A stretch of 64,000 nucleotides of DNA from Metellina segmentata (Eukaryota; Arthropoda; Arachnida; Araneae; Tetragnathidae): assembly GCA_947359465.1 (NCBI GenBank), contig OX375879.1, forward strand, positions 96,458,396 through 96,522,395, given 5' to 3'. Position numbers and translations under genes: made by a program. Positions 62,851 to 64,000 of this stretch are shown in pieces. The notes below the pieces were generated by a model. It saw nothing but the letters and a program-made list of their open reading frames with translations. It had not been told where the DNA came from and made no database searches. Within the stretch, counting starts at the first letter, position 1. Every line of letters starts with the position of its first letter.

Positions 62851-64000
62851 AAGTAAGTGAAATTCATTACTCTCTGTTTCTCCTACCGCCTTGGTTAACA
62901 GACACGAATCGAAGGCACTTGTGCCGGAAGTCTGTGGCTACCCTTTCATCGAAGGTCCCCTTGGCAGATGCCGGCGACTACCTTCCTCCTTTTATTCCCA
63001 ATGCATGTTTTTTAGCAACTAATGAAGGCCTCGTGCTAGAAGTTGCGGAAATGTATAATCTGTGATGCTTAACTCTATGTTTATCAGCAACAGATGAAAG
63101 TCTTGTACTGGAAGTTGCGAAAATGCATAATTCTATGTGGCAAATCTGTATTTATGTAGCCAAACTGTATTTCTGTGTGGTACTTGTACCTTATGCCGCC
63201 TAGGCATACACACCCCTGGGAAGGTGTACACGCTACTGTCTGTTGGGGAAGTAGTCGTGGGTCAACCCGGACGGAAAGCTGGTGGTGGCTTTTAATGTCC
63301 GGGAAGACTGTCCGTAGGGATGATAGCAAGATGATGGGGCTGAGGACCCGAGATCCGGGCAAAAGGATCGGGGGAGGGCTCTGCGCACTTGGGGCGGTGT
63401 GCATCCTGAACCAAGTAATTGATAAACAGTTAGTAACTTGTTATCAGTTTACGTAGACAATGCTTGGGGTCCCTAAGTGGACGCGTGTTGGTTCCAAGGA
63501 ATGAAGAGTGATGGCCCCCACCACTCGGACCGCGGCTCTTTCTGGAGTTGCAAGGGGACTCCATAACTCCGCAGATCATGGGTCTATCCGTGTAGGAGGA
63601 ATATGTCAGTCTCTAACGTGGCGAAGCCGCTCTAGCCAGCAGGCTATCGGTTTGGGTCGTAGGAACTGGCACAGAGCGATGCCGCTGTTCCTGCGATCAA
63701 GTAGCGACAGGAACCTCCTTAGGTGGCACACGGAAACTAGCGGTGTCGGGACCACTCCCCGGCTGCCCTAGGCCAATACCTGTATGCTAACGAAAGAAGG
63801 CTATCTGGCGGACGGCAAGGGTCTGCAAGACTCCATAGATGATGGTATCGGTTGCCCACGGTACCGGATAAACAGGATGTTGGGGCAGCCTGCTGTTCCG
63901 TTGGGCTACTCAGGAATGCCGATAGGTTCCTAGGAGATGCCTGGGTGTGCGCCTCTGATCACCCCTCGGCACGAATCTATGAAGAAAACTTTTCCGGCTC
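62851..64000 (+). other. Region downstream of retrotransposon 2 coding part
   Basis: GC-rich with no motif-bearing frame. Probably 3' UTR of element 2; from about 63.2 kb it may be the end or leader of another element. GATCAAGTAGCGACAGGAAC near 63.70 kb loosely resembles CTCAAGTAACGGCAGGGAC in the leader near 58.17 kb. Confidence 0.45.
63003..63145 (+). repeat. Two-unit tandem repeat in the 3' region
   Basis: Two units of about 75 bp share AGCAAC-ATGAA, GAAGTTGCG and AAATG-ATAAT. Confidence 0.7.

Larger units (their letters stand above)
58140..64000 (+). mobile_element. R1-like non-LTR retrotransposon 2, inactivated, 3' limit unresolved
   Basis: GC content rises sharply at about 58.14 kb and stays high to the window end. 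It contains endonuclease, reverse transcriptase and RNase H in plus-strand order over 59.06-62.85 kb, with about 0.9 kb of leader and over 1.1 kb after the last codon. No gag-like ORF1 with CCHC knuckles was found. GCPQGSCSGPLLWNLVADG is an R1-clade-like signature. The right boundary, tail and target duplication were not found, so the last kilobase may be UTR or another element. Confidence 0.75.

Overview
The window is an AT-rich animal nuclear sequence with long introns, canonical GT-AG splice sites and dense transposon debris. The element mix (Tc1/mariner relatives, R1/I-type non-LTR retrotransposons with RNase H, tRNA-headed SINEs) fits an arthropod. The SINE body resembles repeats I associate with spiders, so a chelicerate is my best guess, held loosely.

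One host gene can be read completely: a calcyphosin-like (CAPSL-type) EF-hand protein on the minus strand. Its four coding exons lie at 35754-35902, 27346-27523, 22717-22926 and 17953-18054. They join in phase to 213 codons including the stop (212 residues), close to the usual length of the family. A splice acceptor upstream of the ATG shows that a further 5' non-coding exon exists; a candidate lies near 48.2 kb. RFX-type X-box motifs occur at 23034-23047 and 48372-48385, which is notable because calcyphosins are associated with cilia. At the left edge there is one convincing 43-codon, Q/S-rich minus-strand exon (338-466) of an unidentified gene, and a much weaker second exon (2074-2155).

Layout: 0-8 kb is mostly AT-rich non-coding sequence with a duplicated hAT-like repeat (3.9-5.0 kb). 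8-17.6 kb holds SINEs, a 538-bp MITE with a perfect 8-bp target duplication, hairpin-rich repeats, two Tc1-like elements and a decayed RNase H fragment. 18-36 kb is the calcyphosin gene, whose introns carry SINEs, mariner/Tc1 fragments and palindromic repeats. 36-50 kb is gene-poor, with several small terminal-inverted-repeat elements. 50.3-55.3 kb is a full-length but frameshifted non-LTR retrotransposon with a 13-bp target duplication, inserted directly in front of a SINE. 55.3-58.1 kb has two SINEs, a truncated mariner-type transposase and a degenerate tandem repeat. 58.1-64 kb is a second, GC-richer R1-like non-LTR element (endonuclease, reverse transcriptase, RNase H) broken by two frameshifts and a stop; its 3' limit is not resolved.

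The most unusual material is in the small repeats: two different tRNA-like heads attached to one SINE body, a four-copy TIR element built around a 16-bp GACGAGATATCTCGTC palindrome, and repeats made of short hairpins with GAAG-type loops.
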